From assembly GCF_041381155.1 (NCBI RefSeq), contig NC_091138.1, forward strand, positions 37,503,604 through 37,567,603: a stretch of DNA of 64,000 bases, in the 5' to 3' direction. Below are positions 1 to 11,026 of the stretch, one piece after another. The notes beneath the pieces were generated by a model. That model worked only from the letters and a program-made list of their open reading frames with translations, searched no databases and had not been told where the DNA came from. The position numbers and the translations under genes are program-made. Numbering within the stretch: position 1 is the first letter of the stretch; the number at the start of each line of letters is the position of its first letter. This DNA is from Argopecten irradians. Lineage: Eukaryota > Mollusca > Bivalvia > Pectinida > Pectinidae.

Positions 1-2734
1 AAATCATACAGTCAACGAACTTATCTTTATGGGTGAGTGGCGTTCAAATCTAGTTAATTTGACAGCTTTGTGAAAGCAAATTGATATTTAAATACCAGTG
101 TTTTACAACGTGATATAAGATGATTTGCTTGTTAACTTGACCGGAAAAAATTACATGCAAATAATTTGTATTTGCATAAATCAGATTTGCATCAGAAAAT
201 ATAAGAATGATTTTTACAAAGTTTGAAGTGTCCATCTGTCATCCATATGTAAAATCGTGTAGAATCAGAATATCATATTTTTTGTCTACATTGGCTTTAA
301 ATTTCACATAACAAACTCCTGTAACAAAGGTTATAACTTTTCTGAAAGTGAGAAGACTAATGTATTGTTTCATCATTCTTAAATTGTTAATTGGGAATGC
401 GTATGCATGTACATATGAAAAGGTTAAAAAGATTTATTATAATAATTATCAGTCTTATATTAATCATGGTCCTTTGTTTCGGTCAGTCCTATACTAAAGT
501 TTAGCACACTTGAAGAGGAGCACATTATTCTTGTCTTACTAGCCAGCAAGATCAACACAAAATAGAAAACATATAATGTGACATTATTTTTAAAACACAT
601 AATTATGGACAGTATTGTTGATCAGAATCCACGTCTTGATATATACTATCACTAGCACATGTTATCAGTGTGCGTCACACATCCGAGAAAAACAGGCATG
701 ATACCGAGTTATTCCAGTATGACCTGTTTTTATACGTTTGTGATTTCAAGATGAAATAGTTTAACAGTTCTTTCATTAAAATTGAGTTTTCTTATATACA
801 GTGGGTTTTATAATGAAACTTTTGCAGTTTAGATTCTAGTTGTGTTGATTATATTTGCTATCTATCGCTTTGACAGTGTCAAACTAATTTATTGCAGCTG
901 TACATATTCTGCACATTACACAGTATTAGTTCTTTCACTCTCTCGTGTATTACATGTATTTGACAAACACAGCTAACAGACGTTTCTTTAAAAGAAATAG
1001 CAGTAACGAAGATACTGTTTAGAGACTGACAGGAGGAATAGACATACACATGTACAGACGTACCACGTACCATGGACGACAGGCGATTTGAATATTTACA
1101 CCACATGATAATTGTAAGTTTAAAAATGATCATACATGCTTCATTGATGGCCCCGGTGGCAGTGTGATACGAAGGTTTATTAACCCGAAGATGTAATACT
1201 ACAGTATTTCCCGATGAAGGGGAGATAACGTATGAAAGACGAGCGGTCACCATAGAGGCACCCGTCAAAGGAAATACGACGTTTTACTTCCCTGTCATGT
1301 GATGTGTTTCGACTAATCACAGACACTGTTATAAACATGAAGTATATTAATTCTATTTCTGCTTACCCTTGCAGTTTACGTAAACAGCCTTATCACAATG
1401 GTGAACAGTATTCTAATTGTCATCTTAGCTGGTTTATATTTCAATCAATTACACTAGATGGTATGTCGTTCTAGAACTCGAAGTGATATAATTAACCAAT
1501 TGAAAACTTAACTAATAAAAAATAGAAGATAAATCTACAATTTCTATTAGATATCAAGAAATCATTTGTCATTTGTCGATGTATTAAAATGAATAAAATA
1601 GCCTAATTAGTATATAAATCTGAGGAAAGTACACACTTTCTGTGTGACTACCATTCAAATATTCTGTTTTGTCGATCTAGGATCGAATTGATCTCAAGAA
1701 ATCTGAAATTATAGTCATGTTTCATTTGTTGATGTGTTGAAAGGAATTAAAAAGCAAAATTGCCTACAATATACTTTATATTTCAAGTAAAAGATTACAA
1801 ATCTGATGACTGATACATTTTATTTAAAAGGATACAAACATTATTATATCAAAATTCAAATCGACATTTATAGGATTTGTTTTCCTTTGTTCTAAAAAAT
1901 TATGCTACAATGATAATGATCAGAATTGAAGGGATGTGGCAAATGCGATATACATAGGCTAAATATAGCAGCCCGCGTCATCAAGCAAAGAAGAATATAA
2001 CTTGTTTATTACACCACACCCATTCACTGTCATGTTTTACCATATTAAACATTAACATAACTTCTAAGTGGGTATCACCTTCCTGAAAGAAGGCTTCTCA
2101 AAACAGTAAACTTTAAGCATTCATTATTATGGCAAGATTAAACACAATCCGTGAAGAATGATGTAGCAGTAGTGAAACTATTACACACCTCATGGCCCAG
2201 ACGGATCGCTTACATAAGCGAGTTTGTATCTAAAAAAGTATAACATCATTGTTATACTCAGTGTAGTCTTATATATCATATACATACTTATTAGGAAACA
2301 CACAATAATCCGACAGGTTGTGATCGGCGGGTAATATTTCATTAATCCTCTATCTATAGCACCATTTACACATTTCAGCAATACAAAGATACTTCTGTCA
2401 CACAGGAAATGTCTATACCACTATAACCCCCATAGGTAGTGCACTGATGACATGATCTGTAATACTTTTTCGTGCTCAGAGTTCCCCAAAACAATCCATG
2501 ACAGCGTTGTATCTCATTCGCACAATCAATTCCGTGATGAAAAATGACCGTTGCTGATCTCTATTCAAATTTCATTTACGTTTAAAACCGTTGAACTAAT
2601 AATAAACTTCAATGATATATAAATTTAGTAGCATAGTCTCAAAGAAAAGTTAAAAAATAAAGCAACGGCTGACTTTAAATGTTATTTTTCATCGATATTA
2701 TCTGATTAGATTCTATAGGTAGCTGTCAATTATG
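1..2734. other. Non-coding AT-rich stretch, no supported gene
   Basis: I see no exon with convincing splice sites here. A 129-codon minus-strand frame at 879-1268 has no recognisable domain. Around 1551-1612 and 1692-1768 there is a diverged direct repeat (a run resembling atatcaagaaatc, then tttgtcgatgtattaaaa). The word AGGGGAGATAA occurs near 1216. The stretch is probably intergenic or deep intron. Confidence 0.5.
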
Positions 2735-2980
2735 CTAATTGTAAACCTTCGTCTGCGTGCATTTGGAACTCTTCATCTCATACAATAACCACTCATAAGT
2801 TTGTAAATTTTGATTTGTAATAACCACATCTTTAGTACCTTTTAAGCTCCGTAGGTATTTGATAACAGTACTGTTCTTTGGTCTGATTATCACTTTTAAA
2901 GATTCTTTGAGGTTTCCATAAGGAAAGTATATATCATTTGAAACGTCCATCCATATTTCAGTTTTAGCATCATACCTCAA
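2735..2980 (-). CDS. Open frame overlapping the end of the MGC exon; possible frameshifted continuation
   Basis: About 81 sense codons stop at 2735 and have no in-frame ATG at the left end (the first triplet counted is TTG). The text is protein-like, with mixed charged and aromatic residues such as DIYFPYGNLKESLKV and NLQTYEWLLYEMKS. It overlaps the 3' end of the MGC exon by a few bases in another frame. It could be the next part of the same protein after a one-base indel, a separate exon using a nearby acceptor, or chance. Nothing in it matches a family I know. Confidence 0.25.
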   Translation of the reverse strand: MRYDAKTEIWMDVSNDIYFPYGNLKESLKVIIRPKNSTVIKYLRSLKGTKDVVITNQNLQTYEWLLYEMKSSKCTQTKVYN

Positions 2981-3299
2981 TAGGCGTCATTCGTGAAACA
3001 AGGTTCACTCGACTGTCGTCTCGTCTGCGTTTCAAACTAATAGCATGGAAAGCAGGAATACTCGTCCTCATCGTCGTCTGGTTTCCGTTTCTAGCGGAGT
3101 CTACCGAACTTGTACCTGGGATCGTACCCTGTCGATCAGATACACCCCCGGTGTCGCTGTGTTCCTCTATAGTACTCAGAGAATTGACATCCGTTGTCCG
3201 CTTTAGAATGAAATTTGATTGGAGCTCACTGATATTTTTCAGTAACGCTGACACATTTTTATCATTAGTTTCGTTGGCTTTGCTGATGTGGCAGCCCAT
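2976..3299 (-). CDS. First exon of an unrecognised, probably acylated (MGC) protein
   Basis: The exon has an ATG at 3299 and 108 codons, ending ...TPIE at a plausible donor GAG|GTATGA, phase 0. The protein starts MGCHISKANETNDKN. Gly2 followed by Cys3 is the classic pattern for N-myristoylation plus palmitoylation, so membrane anchoring is inferred. The rest is Ser/Thr/Asp-rich and basic at the end (LKRRRDDSR), with no fold I recognise, and looks disordered. In the next frame an 81-codon open stretch continues downstream (2735-2980). Either the donor is real and the downstream frame is partly intronic, or there is a frameshift between two halves of one exon. The codon content looks protein-like, but no family can be named. 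Confidence 0.45.
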
Positions 3300-4328
3300 A
3301 TTATGATTATGAACTTGAATGAGGCATGCACGGTTGACCTGTACTCCTCCGTACTTACAACTGAGCGAAATAACACAAGTTAGTGATCATAACATGTCAT
3401 TACTGATACTTCTCCACGCGCCTTCCTTGGAAACACACCGACACTGAGGTAATATCGAACTTGTTAACAACAGTACTACTTCCTTGAATGACCTTATGTA
3501 TACGCTATCACCCAGGTAACCAATACATGAGGTCAGTTCTTTATTATCCTATATAACGGTCCATACATCCACTCATAATGACCATATCCGAACGATGAAC
3601 CACAGTCCCGATTAATGCCCAATAACGTTAGTTTATTGAGTTGCCATGGTAATTCAATATCAACACTACCAGCCTTATATGCCTAGCAAACGACACAGAA
3701 ATCGCGAAAAACGGATGTTTGTATGATCTGGTACAGGCATGTGTTTGGATCATCGATCGATTTCATGACCGATTTGTTCAATATGTAACGAAGCATTAAT
3801 TATTCCATGATAATGTTTATTACACATTATTAACAAAGGCTAATTAGTGATCACTCTCTTCTGAGAAGGTGATGGATAATCAATGGTTTTTGATGAATTA
3901 GACTCAACGGGAATCTATATTAAGGTTTACGTTACAGTATGTCTACTTGTACAGTGTTTGTGCCATTCTTACAACCATGTCTGGCTAGCCTAGCCGCAGA
4001 CAACAGTTAAAATTGGCGGATATATCACACGTAAATGAAGATAAAACTTTTTTCAATTTAATTGTTTATGGAGTAACGGAAGAATTTCAATTTTGCACTA
4101 AAAAGAGTATAGATACCCAACTAAAATCTGACCACATTTGGTTAAAACCTATTCAGTACTTAATAGTAATTAAATGAATGCGTCCATTTCCCATATTGGT
4201 CCCGCGGCACATACTGCCCCAGGGGTCATAATCAAAGTTTATACAAAATCAGTTGTCCTTCCAAGAGTCGTCTGTGATCGAATGTGATTGACATTAATTC
4301 ATTACTTTATGGTTTCAGTCACAATTAT

Positions 4329-4364
<36 letters not shown>

Positions 4365-5185
4365 GTGCCCTGAAGATATATCTGCCTTAATCTGGTTAAA
4401 AACCCTTAAAAATTTATATACATGTATATAAATGAATTACCTCTTCTATTTCTTCATTGGACCTGCCCCAGGGAGGCGAGTCAACATTTGTCACAGTACA
4501 AAATATGTTCCCCTTTCCACAACTTGCAAAAGGACGTTTCCAACTAAATTTGGTTACGATTCATTAACAACTTTACGACTAGTAGCATTTTAAATGAATA
4601 CTGTTGATTGAGGCGGCGTCATAGTGTAAGCCCATCGGCAACCGATAACATCGAGTAATGTTCAAAAGAGACAACTGTATGGAGCAGCAGATTAATCAAT
4701 ATTTACAAAGCTCGTCGGTTTTCATATCTTAAAGCATCATATTCTTGTTGATTAGGTGATTGTTCCGGCAATGCAGGTATTCCTAGAAACAGCTGCTTTG
4801 ATCAGCGTATCTAGGACGGGCCAGATTTCGTTGATGGCTTAGGTTAGTATTTCACAACTAACATACATAGAAAGGAAAGGGCGACCAAGGTGTGAAGGAT
4901 AAAACACTTAACACTTATGATATAAACTTCATATATTTAATGTAAAATGACAATATTGTTATCAATAATGATATTCATAAATGAGATTAATGATATTTTC
5001 CCTTATGTAGATCATAATTAGATAAGTAGAATAATGTTTATTTTTCACTCGTGTCATCCCATTCTCTCCAAGATCTTGTTCGTTTTAAAGTGTCACATTT
5101 CCTTCCAAATCATGTTTCCACATTCCATACTTTCATAGGAAACAAAAGTTGTGTGAAGGATATAGAAACACAATATATAGATATA
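3300..5185. other. Non-coding stretch with a 31-A tract
   Basis: No exon is supported. A run of 31 A residues lies at 4331-4361. It may be the tail of an old retroposed copy, but no target duplication was seen around it. Confidence 0.4.
4331..4361. repeat. Poly-A tract (31 A)
   Basis: Uninterrupted run of 31 adenines. Possible retroposition tail or simple repeat. Confidence 0.9.
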
Positions 5186-5263
5186 TCACAGTTTAGACTT
5201 GGATGTCGATCCATCATTACTAGTTGTAAGGGAAGAGTCTGGTCGCCAGGGGCCACACCAATT
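5186..5263 (-). CDS. Tentative terminal exon
   Basis: After a pyrimidine-rich acceptor (gtgttttgcttcag|AAT) a 25-codon frame ends ...NDGSTSKSKL at TGA (5186). It could be the last exon of the minus-strand gene at 7792-11026. That gene's last visible exon ends in phase 1 and this one begins in phase 0, so at least one linking exon would be needed. I did not find it with confidence. Weak evidence only. Confidence 0.2.
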   Translation of the reverse strand, partial: NWCGPWRPDSSLTTSNDGSTSKSKL

Positions 5264-5299
5264 CTGAAGCAAAACACATGCTTTGTTAAGAAAATCAAT

Positions 5300-7791
5300 T
5301 CTTAGGAGTGATGATACAACAACACCCATATCACTCAAATACTTGTTGATAACTAGACATACACACAGAATCGGAAAACCAAATACCATCATTAAATCAC
5401 CGATTACCATTTGTACGCTTTACGTTAGAACTAGAAATTAATTAATATAATTATTATCAGATAATTATTAAGTATGTTACGATTACAACTAGACGATATC
5501 CGCATACTCAAATAATGTGTTTGCTTTGCCATCTAAGAAGAGTGACAAGCACTAAGCAATACTTATTATCAAGTGTCACAATTTATATAAATTATAGAAA
5601 TAAACAGGTGATATCAGCCTTCGATATTTTCTGGCAAGAAGCTTCTCCAAATGGTTCTTTGGTATAAACCAGATGAGGAGATTGTACGCGATAGCTAATT
5701 AGGTAATGAGTAGCCTATTGAACAAGTCACAGAACATATGTGTTGTTGATATTCTGTGTGAAATAAGATTCGCATAAAAGACAATAGCAGGCCGATAAAG
5801 ACATAAGATATTATTGATATAGGTGTAGCAGGACCAACAGTAAACCGTTTGCTGCATGGTGTCAATAAGTTGTAGACATAATATCACATTTAAAGGCGTC
5901 TAGCTGAGCGGACTTTGTTTTATTTTTAGCGCTAGTGACAAGTTTCTGCGTCACTACTAGCAAGACTAGCTAGGACTAGCAACATTCCTCGCTATTATCA
6001 AATAAGTTACTAATTACATACATAGTTAACTCATAATTACCACATATTATTATCATAACATTATTATTACTATTATTATTTATTGTCATGTTTTTGTGTT
6101 ACAACATTCCCGTCCAAAGATCATTGATTTTTTAACTCCACGTGTACAAATATGAATTGGCACATGCATGGAAATCTGTGTTTCTCAAGTTAATTTTTAA
6201 AACAGAGGTATGTATTTTAACCATATATTCCTGCCATTATTGTGATTTTCTATGGCATCAGAACATTTTCCTTTTTGTCTTCAAAATTAAAAAATTGAAA
6301 CTAAAACTAACCAATGTGAGATACGATATTCAAATATATATTCATAAGAAGAATAGACACATTCTTGCTGAACCACAATGTATTAGAAGTCTAGCCATAA
6401 ACATGCAGCATGCAACAGAAACGTATGTATTCGTATGACTCGATCTACAGTCACGTTTAAATGTCATTTCAAATATTGGGTAACTCAGTAGTTTGATACT
6501 CATATTCTGTATTTGCATATTATAGAGTTATCTACCATTGCGGGTAGATATTGATTGTGAAGTCATGTGTTTGCGAGCGTAACAATCGATACCTACCCGC
6601 AAGGGAGCTAAATCTGTCATATGCAAAGCCGAAATAGTTATAAATTTGTCTCCCGTGCTTTTTCAAAGTAAATATACTTATCAATTAACGTACTTACCCT
6701 GATTATCTCGTTATTTAAATAATGAATGTTAATTATACGTGATAAAATATTCATTCCGACATATAACCTGTATATTGGTATATGTCATCATGTGCAACGT
6801 TAAAAATAGTGTGCTGGGGAAAATACCGTTACAAAATCATGATAGAGATTACGCTTTTCTTGGCTGGTGAAAAGGGTCAAAAGACTCAGTGTCAGTTTAG
6901 GTGTGCTCGTGAGGTTAGTAGGGTCATTTTGTTTAATTGTGACATGATTATTGGCCTTATCATCATTTAGCAGTGCTTTAATTTAGCGATAGGGCAGGTA
7001 CGTATCTGGGACCGTAATACATATAAAGAACGTCACCGTCAAATGTGAGTAGGTTGTGTTTCAACAGGCTTCGTGATAATGTAACATGGTTTTCCATATT
7101 ATTATCTACACTCAAGTTTCCTCAACCTTTATACACATTTTGTTATGACTAATTATAAAACAAAACGTAATGATCCATTACATTTCAATAAGTTGAAAAA
7201 CAAAAAAATAAATAACTTATCAATTACACAACTTTTCATCCGATGACGAGCACTATAAACTAAGAAAGTATTTAATCAGTACTGTATCCCCTATTTTCAT
7301 ATGTTAAACCCGCAACCAATTAAATGACAGACATGCATTCTATTCTAACATAGATATATAATATGGATAATTGATTAGATAATGCACGATAAAGGTCTAA
7401 CTAGTGGGAAGTATATAATGGAGTCGGGGTAACCAGTGCAGAGTATGTGGCAGAATACAAGGAGCTCATAAAGGTCGATAACAAAACTGTATAATTACCT
7501 TCTATACACACGAAAGGAAAAATAAAATAGCAATATATGATTTATTTGAAATAAAAGCAGTCACAGCAAAATCAATTAATTCACATAAATGCATATATCC
7601 TCTATTAAACCCATTATAAAGATATAGATATTTTTTTCTTTTCAATATCACAAACATTATCAAAACAATACTAATAAGCGAACGTATAATTGTTAATTAA
7701 ATTAAACACATAAAATATGCCATTAGAACGAAATTATAAAGGTTTGATAATGGAACAATACCATGCATTTTTATCTATACAATATACGTAC
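5300..7791. other. Mostly non-coding; one small inverted-repeat element
   Basis: Apart from the inverted-repeat element at 6512-6627 I see no supported feature. A protein-like minus-strand stretch near 5600-5680 was not placed, because its acceptor is poor. Confidence 0.4.
6512..6627. mobile_element. Small inverted-repeat element (MITE), family A
   Basis: Termini are TTTGCATATTATAGAGTTATC on the left and its imperfect reverse complement ending ATGCAAA on the right. Subterminal words are tgcgggtag and ctacccgcaagg. It has no coding capacity and belongs with the copies at 52294-52464 and 55215-55289, which share the TGCATATTACAGAGTTATCT end. This is a non-autonomous DNA element; the transposase family is unknown. 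Confidence 0.7.
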
Positions 7792-7893
7792 CACTGTCCA
7801 ATACCACGTCAAATGGTTTTTCATACATGTCCAGATAGTCTTGTGGTCGGATTATGCAGGGGTCATTATCTTCACATAGGTAGTGGAGCACAC
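7792..7893 (-). CDS. Exon 7 of the unrecognised minus-strand gene
   Basis: Acceptor gctatattacag|GTGTGC, donor GACAGTG|GTACGT. Encodes VLHYLCEDNDPCIIRPQDY and LDMYEKPFDVVLDS. Leaves phase 1, so the gene continues to the left. Confidence 0.7.
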
Positions 7894-9178
7894 CTGTAAT
7901 ATAGCCGTGCAAGGTATGTTTTATAGTAGCGGAAATATCAAAAAATGGTATTATTCATAGAATTGTCGTGGTTTATATTTCTACATTTTGATTAAAGATG
8001 CTCCACCGCCGACTGAGCAAAAACGATACTCATCATTTGAACAATAATTGGTGTTTAATCGTGTACATATATGTCTAATTTACACAAAAACTAATATACG
8101 ATAATTTATTTTGCTTTTGTACATACGCAATCAGTACTTCATTCCATATTGGATATAGTAGCAAAGAATTTTTTTGGGATGCAATTAATTATTTTTGATA
8201 TTTTTATCTTGAAATAAAATGAGAAGCGCAAACGTTTCAATGGTGGTAATGGTGTAAAGTAAATAATTTTTGTAACTGAAGAAAAATGCTAATTCGTCTG
8301 TTCTTGTTTTTGATAGTGAAAATTACTTTTTGTCAGCGGTGGAGAATCTTTAAAGTCTTGAATTTTCTATATAATACTCTACGTACCTTGTTGGGGCAGA
8401 AGGTCAGGAACTCTTTCGTGTAAGCTGTCCATTAAATTCTTCAGGTTTTGCTACAAAAATAAACATTGCTGTTTGATAAACTCTACATTTTAAAATCATT
8501 CACATTTGATGAGATTTTCATCAAAAATTCACTCTATCTGGACCATTAGAACTTGGTTCTCTAAATCTGCTTAGTTGGTTCGATCCCTTTGTACTTTAAT
8601 TTCGCGCGTGTAAAACTTCGCGATTTTCTATTTGGATGCTATTCACGGGAGTTTATTATCGCGATTAATCTTTTGAAAGCGTCATTCACGCGACAGGCTA
8701 TATCTTAAACCACTATGGATGAATTCAAAAAAGGCGAAATTAAAAACTCCACGAATATTAGCAAATACACAGTAGCATGTATGCATAAAGCAACAGATTT
8801 TAAAAAAAAATTAAGTATTTAACAATATGTTTTGTTTTTTTACACTGAAAGAAATTCAATTTAGTTGATACCTTGGGAGTCTTGGCGAGATGATTGCCTA
8901 GTTTGAGAAGCTGTGTGAGTAGATCTATGACGATCTTGTCTGTCGATTCATTACTGTCATAACTCTCCATTCTGGCTGCCTGTATATCCAAGGTTCGGAA
9001 ACTCCATTGTCCATAAAGTCGATGAGGAATGTATGCAGGGTTAAGGTAGATAAATAATTGTATAATACTATTTATACTTAATTGTTTTTGTGATACCAAT
9101 TACCATCCTTTCTCGTTCACTTTCAAGGGAATAAAATTGTGATAATTGTAATGTTATATGAAATTGGGTTTAAACTTG

Positions 9179-9212
<34 letters not shown>

Positions 9213-11026
9213 GAGAAAAGATACATGCTTAGACCGTTTGCTCTCTACTCTCACAAATTACAAAATGTTTTATATAAAAAATAACTAATTCAGCTTTACA
9301 AACAATGTCAATTTCTTCCTTATAAAACAACAGAAAACAACTTAATAATTCAAATGTGTTAATGTCCATAGAACGATTATATTAAATATTGAAAGGATAT
9401 GTCATGGGAGATGATAAGTATTTTACTGGAATCAAAATAACCACTGCTGTCGTTGATATTTGCCTGTATGTCTTTCACCGTCTCCGTTATCAAATCTGTA
9501 GATGTCTGCAACAAAATTTATCATTTCCTTATATCTATACAGTAGGCCTACTCGAAATGTTTATACTAGTTAATGTATCATCAATCACGAAGGTTTGATT
9601 ATTCGAAATCGTATTAATGCTCAAATGAGAGCACGTTTTCATTTCTTAAACACATGTACACAAAATAGGTGCGATATATAATTTGACGATGTGATTATGT
9701 TACAAACAAACAACTGCATGTGGTTATATAGAATGTATCTATTTATTAACTACAACACGTATAACTACAGTGTATAAAGTCACCAAATATCGTTATTTCA
9801 TTATAAATGCAAATATCTGACTTTTCTTCCTAGCATAAACCAATTATCGTTCGATCGAAAGATTTTTCTTTTCTCTTTCGCTCATTCATCGATAATACCA
9901 GAGCCCGGCACCATAAAATTTTCCCGGAGATGTTTTACTCAAGTCTATGTAAAATCATATACTTGAGTAAAAAAAACTATCTGAGAATAGTTTTATGGTG
10001 CCGGGCCCTGATATTTTCTCATACCGGAATATATATAACTCTACCAAAGTATAAAGCTACTGTATACTAACCTCAACGATGTGTACTACGTGTTTGAGGT
10101 AAACAAGCAGGAGTCCTGTTACTACCTCGGACGATTGGTGAACGTTCTGCAGATTCTTGAAAAATCTTTCATAATGATCTGAAAACAGAACATGATAGCT
10201 CATAAACACATTTTCTTACACTTTTACTCGTCAAAAATGTATATGGAACTTTCAAAATTAACTGATGTTCTATTCTGAAGTCTCCTGTCTACTATGGCAG
10301 GCGAGTCATTTTCTGTATTCGTTACAATGAAAAGGAATGCGACAGGCTACAGTGCATTATCTATTGAAGAAGGAAAAATATTTTGATAACAAGAGTTTTT
10401 ACATTAAAGATTTCAAATAAAAAACAAATATGTATGTACATATATGACAGTATAGCTCTATTGACATTATGTACAACCAAAAATAATGTTTACGGTTGCA
10501 TACATTTTAAACTTAAATTTCTGCATAAGATAAAATGTAACTATGTAATTAAGTAGGCAAAAATGCGATATTTACTTCCAACTTCTGTTCTATCGTCCAC
10601 GCTTTGTTTCAGCTTGGCAATATACACAAATCGATGAATCAAGTTTTTCTGTGGGAAAAAAGACAGAACATATTAAAATTAATATCCTTAAAAAATTGAT
10701 GGAATTAAAACGTATAACACAAACAGTTATCAATACATTTTCCCCTTATTTTGTCACCACCATCACAGTGATCAATCCTGCGACGCACATCGTTTTTACT
10801 TGTCAATGGTAAAGATATTTACCAAACCCATGGTGGGGATTTCACACGTAATCTCAAAGTAGTTCCTTTTAGGCCAGTCAAATTTGACTCTGTCATCGGC
10901 CTTCTTCTTTTGTTTTCCCTTTTTGACTTTCTTCCTATCTTGCTTTGGTGATGGCGATACATTTCCATCCGATTGCTCCAGCTCCACATCCTCACCAACG
11001 TCTCCGATAACGGCCTGTTCAGCCAT
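7792..11026 (-). CDS. Multi-exon gene of unrecognised function (seven exons placed)
   Basis: Exons in transcript order: 10823-11026, 10576-10648, 10072-10178, 9464-9505 (end tentative), 8872-8979, 8387-8450 and 7792-7893. Phases agree at every junction. The start is ATG at 11026 (MAEQAVIGDVGED). An acidic Ser-rich head is followed by a Lys-rich segment (KKVKKGKQKKK) and then FDWPKRNYFEITCEIPTMGL. The remaining exons are largely helical and hydrophobic/charged (for example VVTGLLLVYLKHVVHIVE, IDLLTQLLKLGNHLAKTPKQ), ending in a segment with PCIIRPQDYLDMYEKPFDVV. The 3' end was not found. There is no signal peptide or clear membrane span. I do not recognise the family. Consistent phases, good acceptors and protein-like content make it a real gene. 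Confidence 0.7.
7992..8353. mobile_element. TTAA-flanked inverted-repeat element (MITE), family B-like
   Basis: The left end TTAAAGATGCTCCACCGCCG mirrors the right end CGGTGGAGAATCTTTAA. TTAA sits at both outer edges (7992-7995 and 8350-8353), the target preference known for piggyBac and Kolobok/T2 elements. It is 362 bp with no coding frame. It occupies most of the 7894-8386 intron. Confidence 0.75.
8387..8450 (-). CDS. Exon 6 of the unrecognised minus-strand gene
   Basis: Acceptor atttttgtag|CAAAAC, donor CAACAAG|GTACGT. Encodes QNLKNLMDSLHERVPDLLPQ plus one residue, leaving phase 1. The following 493-bp intron is largely one inverted-repeat element. Confidence 0.7.
8872..8979 (-). CDS. 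Exon 5 of the unrecognised minus-strand gene
   Basis: Acceptor ttggatatacag|GCAGCC, donor CCCAAG|GTATCA. 36 codons, phase 0 at both ends (AARMESYDSNESTDK ... LAKTPK). The open frame extends upstream of the chosen acceptor, so the left edge is less certain than the donor. Confidence 0.55.
9181..9209. repeat. (TC)n microsatellite
   Basis: Pure TC dinucleotide run of about 29 bases. Confidence 0.9.
9464..9505 (-). CDS. Exon 4 of the unrecognised minus-strand gene, 3' end tentative
   Basis: Acceptor attttgttgcag|ACATCT; encodes TSTDLITETVKDIQ. The only junction that keeps phase with the next exon uses a GC donor, ACAG|GCAAAT. GT alternatives further on (near 9454 and 9426) leave phase 1 and do not fit the next exon. 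Confidence 0.5.
9899..10010. mobile_element. Small inverted-repeat element (GCCCGGCACCATAAAA termini)
   Basis: Left arm GCCCGGCACCATAAAA (9903-9918) and its exact reverse complement (9991-10006) enclose about 70 bases. These include a second inverted pair, ttactcaag and cttgagtaa. It lies inside an intron of the minus-strand gene. Non-autonomous DNA element or stable hairpin. Confidence 0.7.
10072..10178 (-). CDS. Exon 3 of the unrecognised minus-strand gene
   Basis: Acceptor tgttctgttttcag|ATCATT, donor GTTGAG|GTTAGT. Encodes HYERFFKNLQNVHQSSEVV and the hydrophobic LLLVYLKHVVHIVE. Ends in phase 0. Confidence 0.7.
10576..10648 (-). CDS. Exon 2 of the unrecognised minus-strand gene
   Basis: Acceptor cttttttcccacag|AAAAAC, donor TTGGAA|GTAAAT. 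Encodes KNLIHRFVYIAKLKQSVDDR and the following TEVG. Enters in phase 0 and leaves after one base, matching the neighbouring exons. Confidence 0.7.
10823..11026 (-). CDS. Exon 1 of the unrecognised minus-strand gene
   Basis: 68 codons from ATG at 11026 to donor TTTG|GTAAATATC, phase 0. Contains the Lys-rich stretch KKVKKGKQKKK. The next in-frame triplets after the donor run into a stop, which supports splicing here. Confidence 0.65.

Noticed and set aside
879..1268. 129-codon minus-strand frame
   Set aside because: Starts at a non-ATG codon and has no recognised motif or splice support. Kept only as a note.
8560..8600. Perfect tRNA B-box word GGTTCGATCCC near 8578
   Set aside because: No A box at the right distance and no cloverleaf could be drawn, so no tRNA or tRNA-derived SINE is called.
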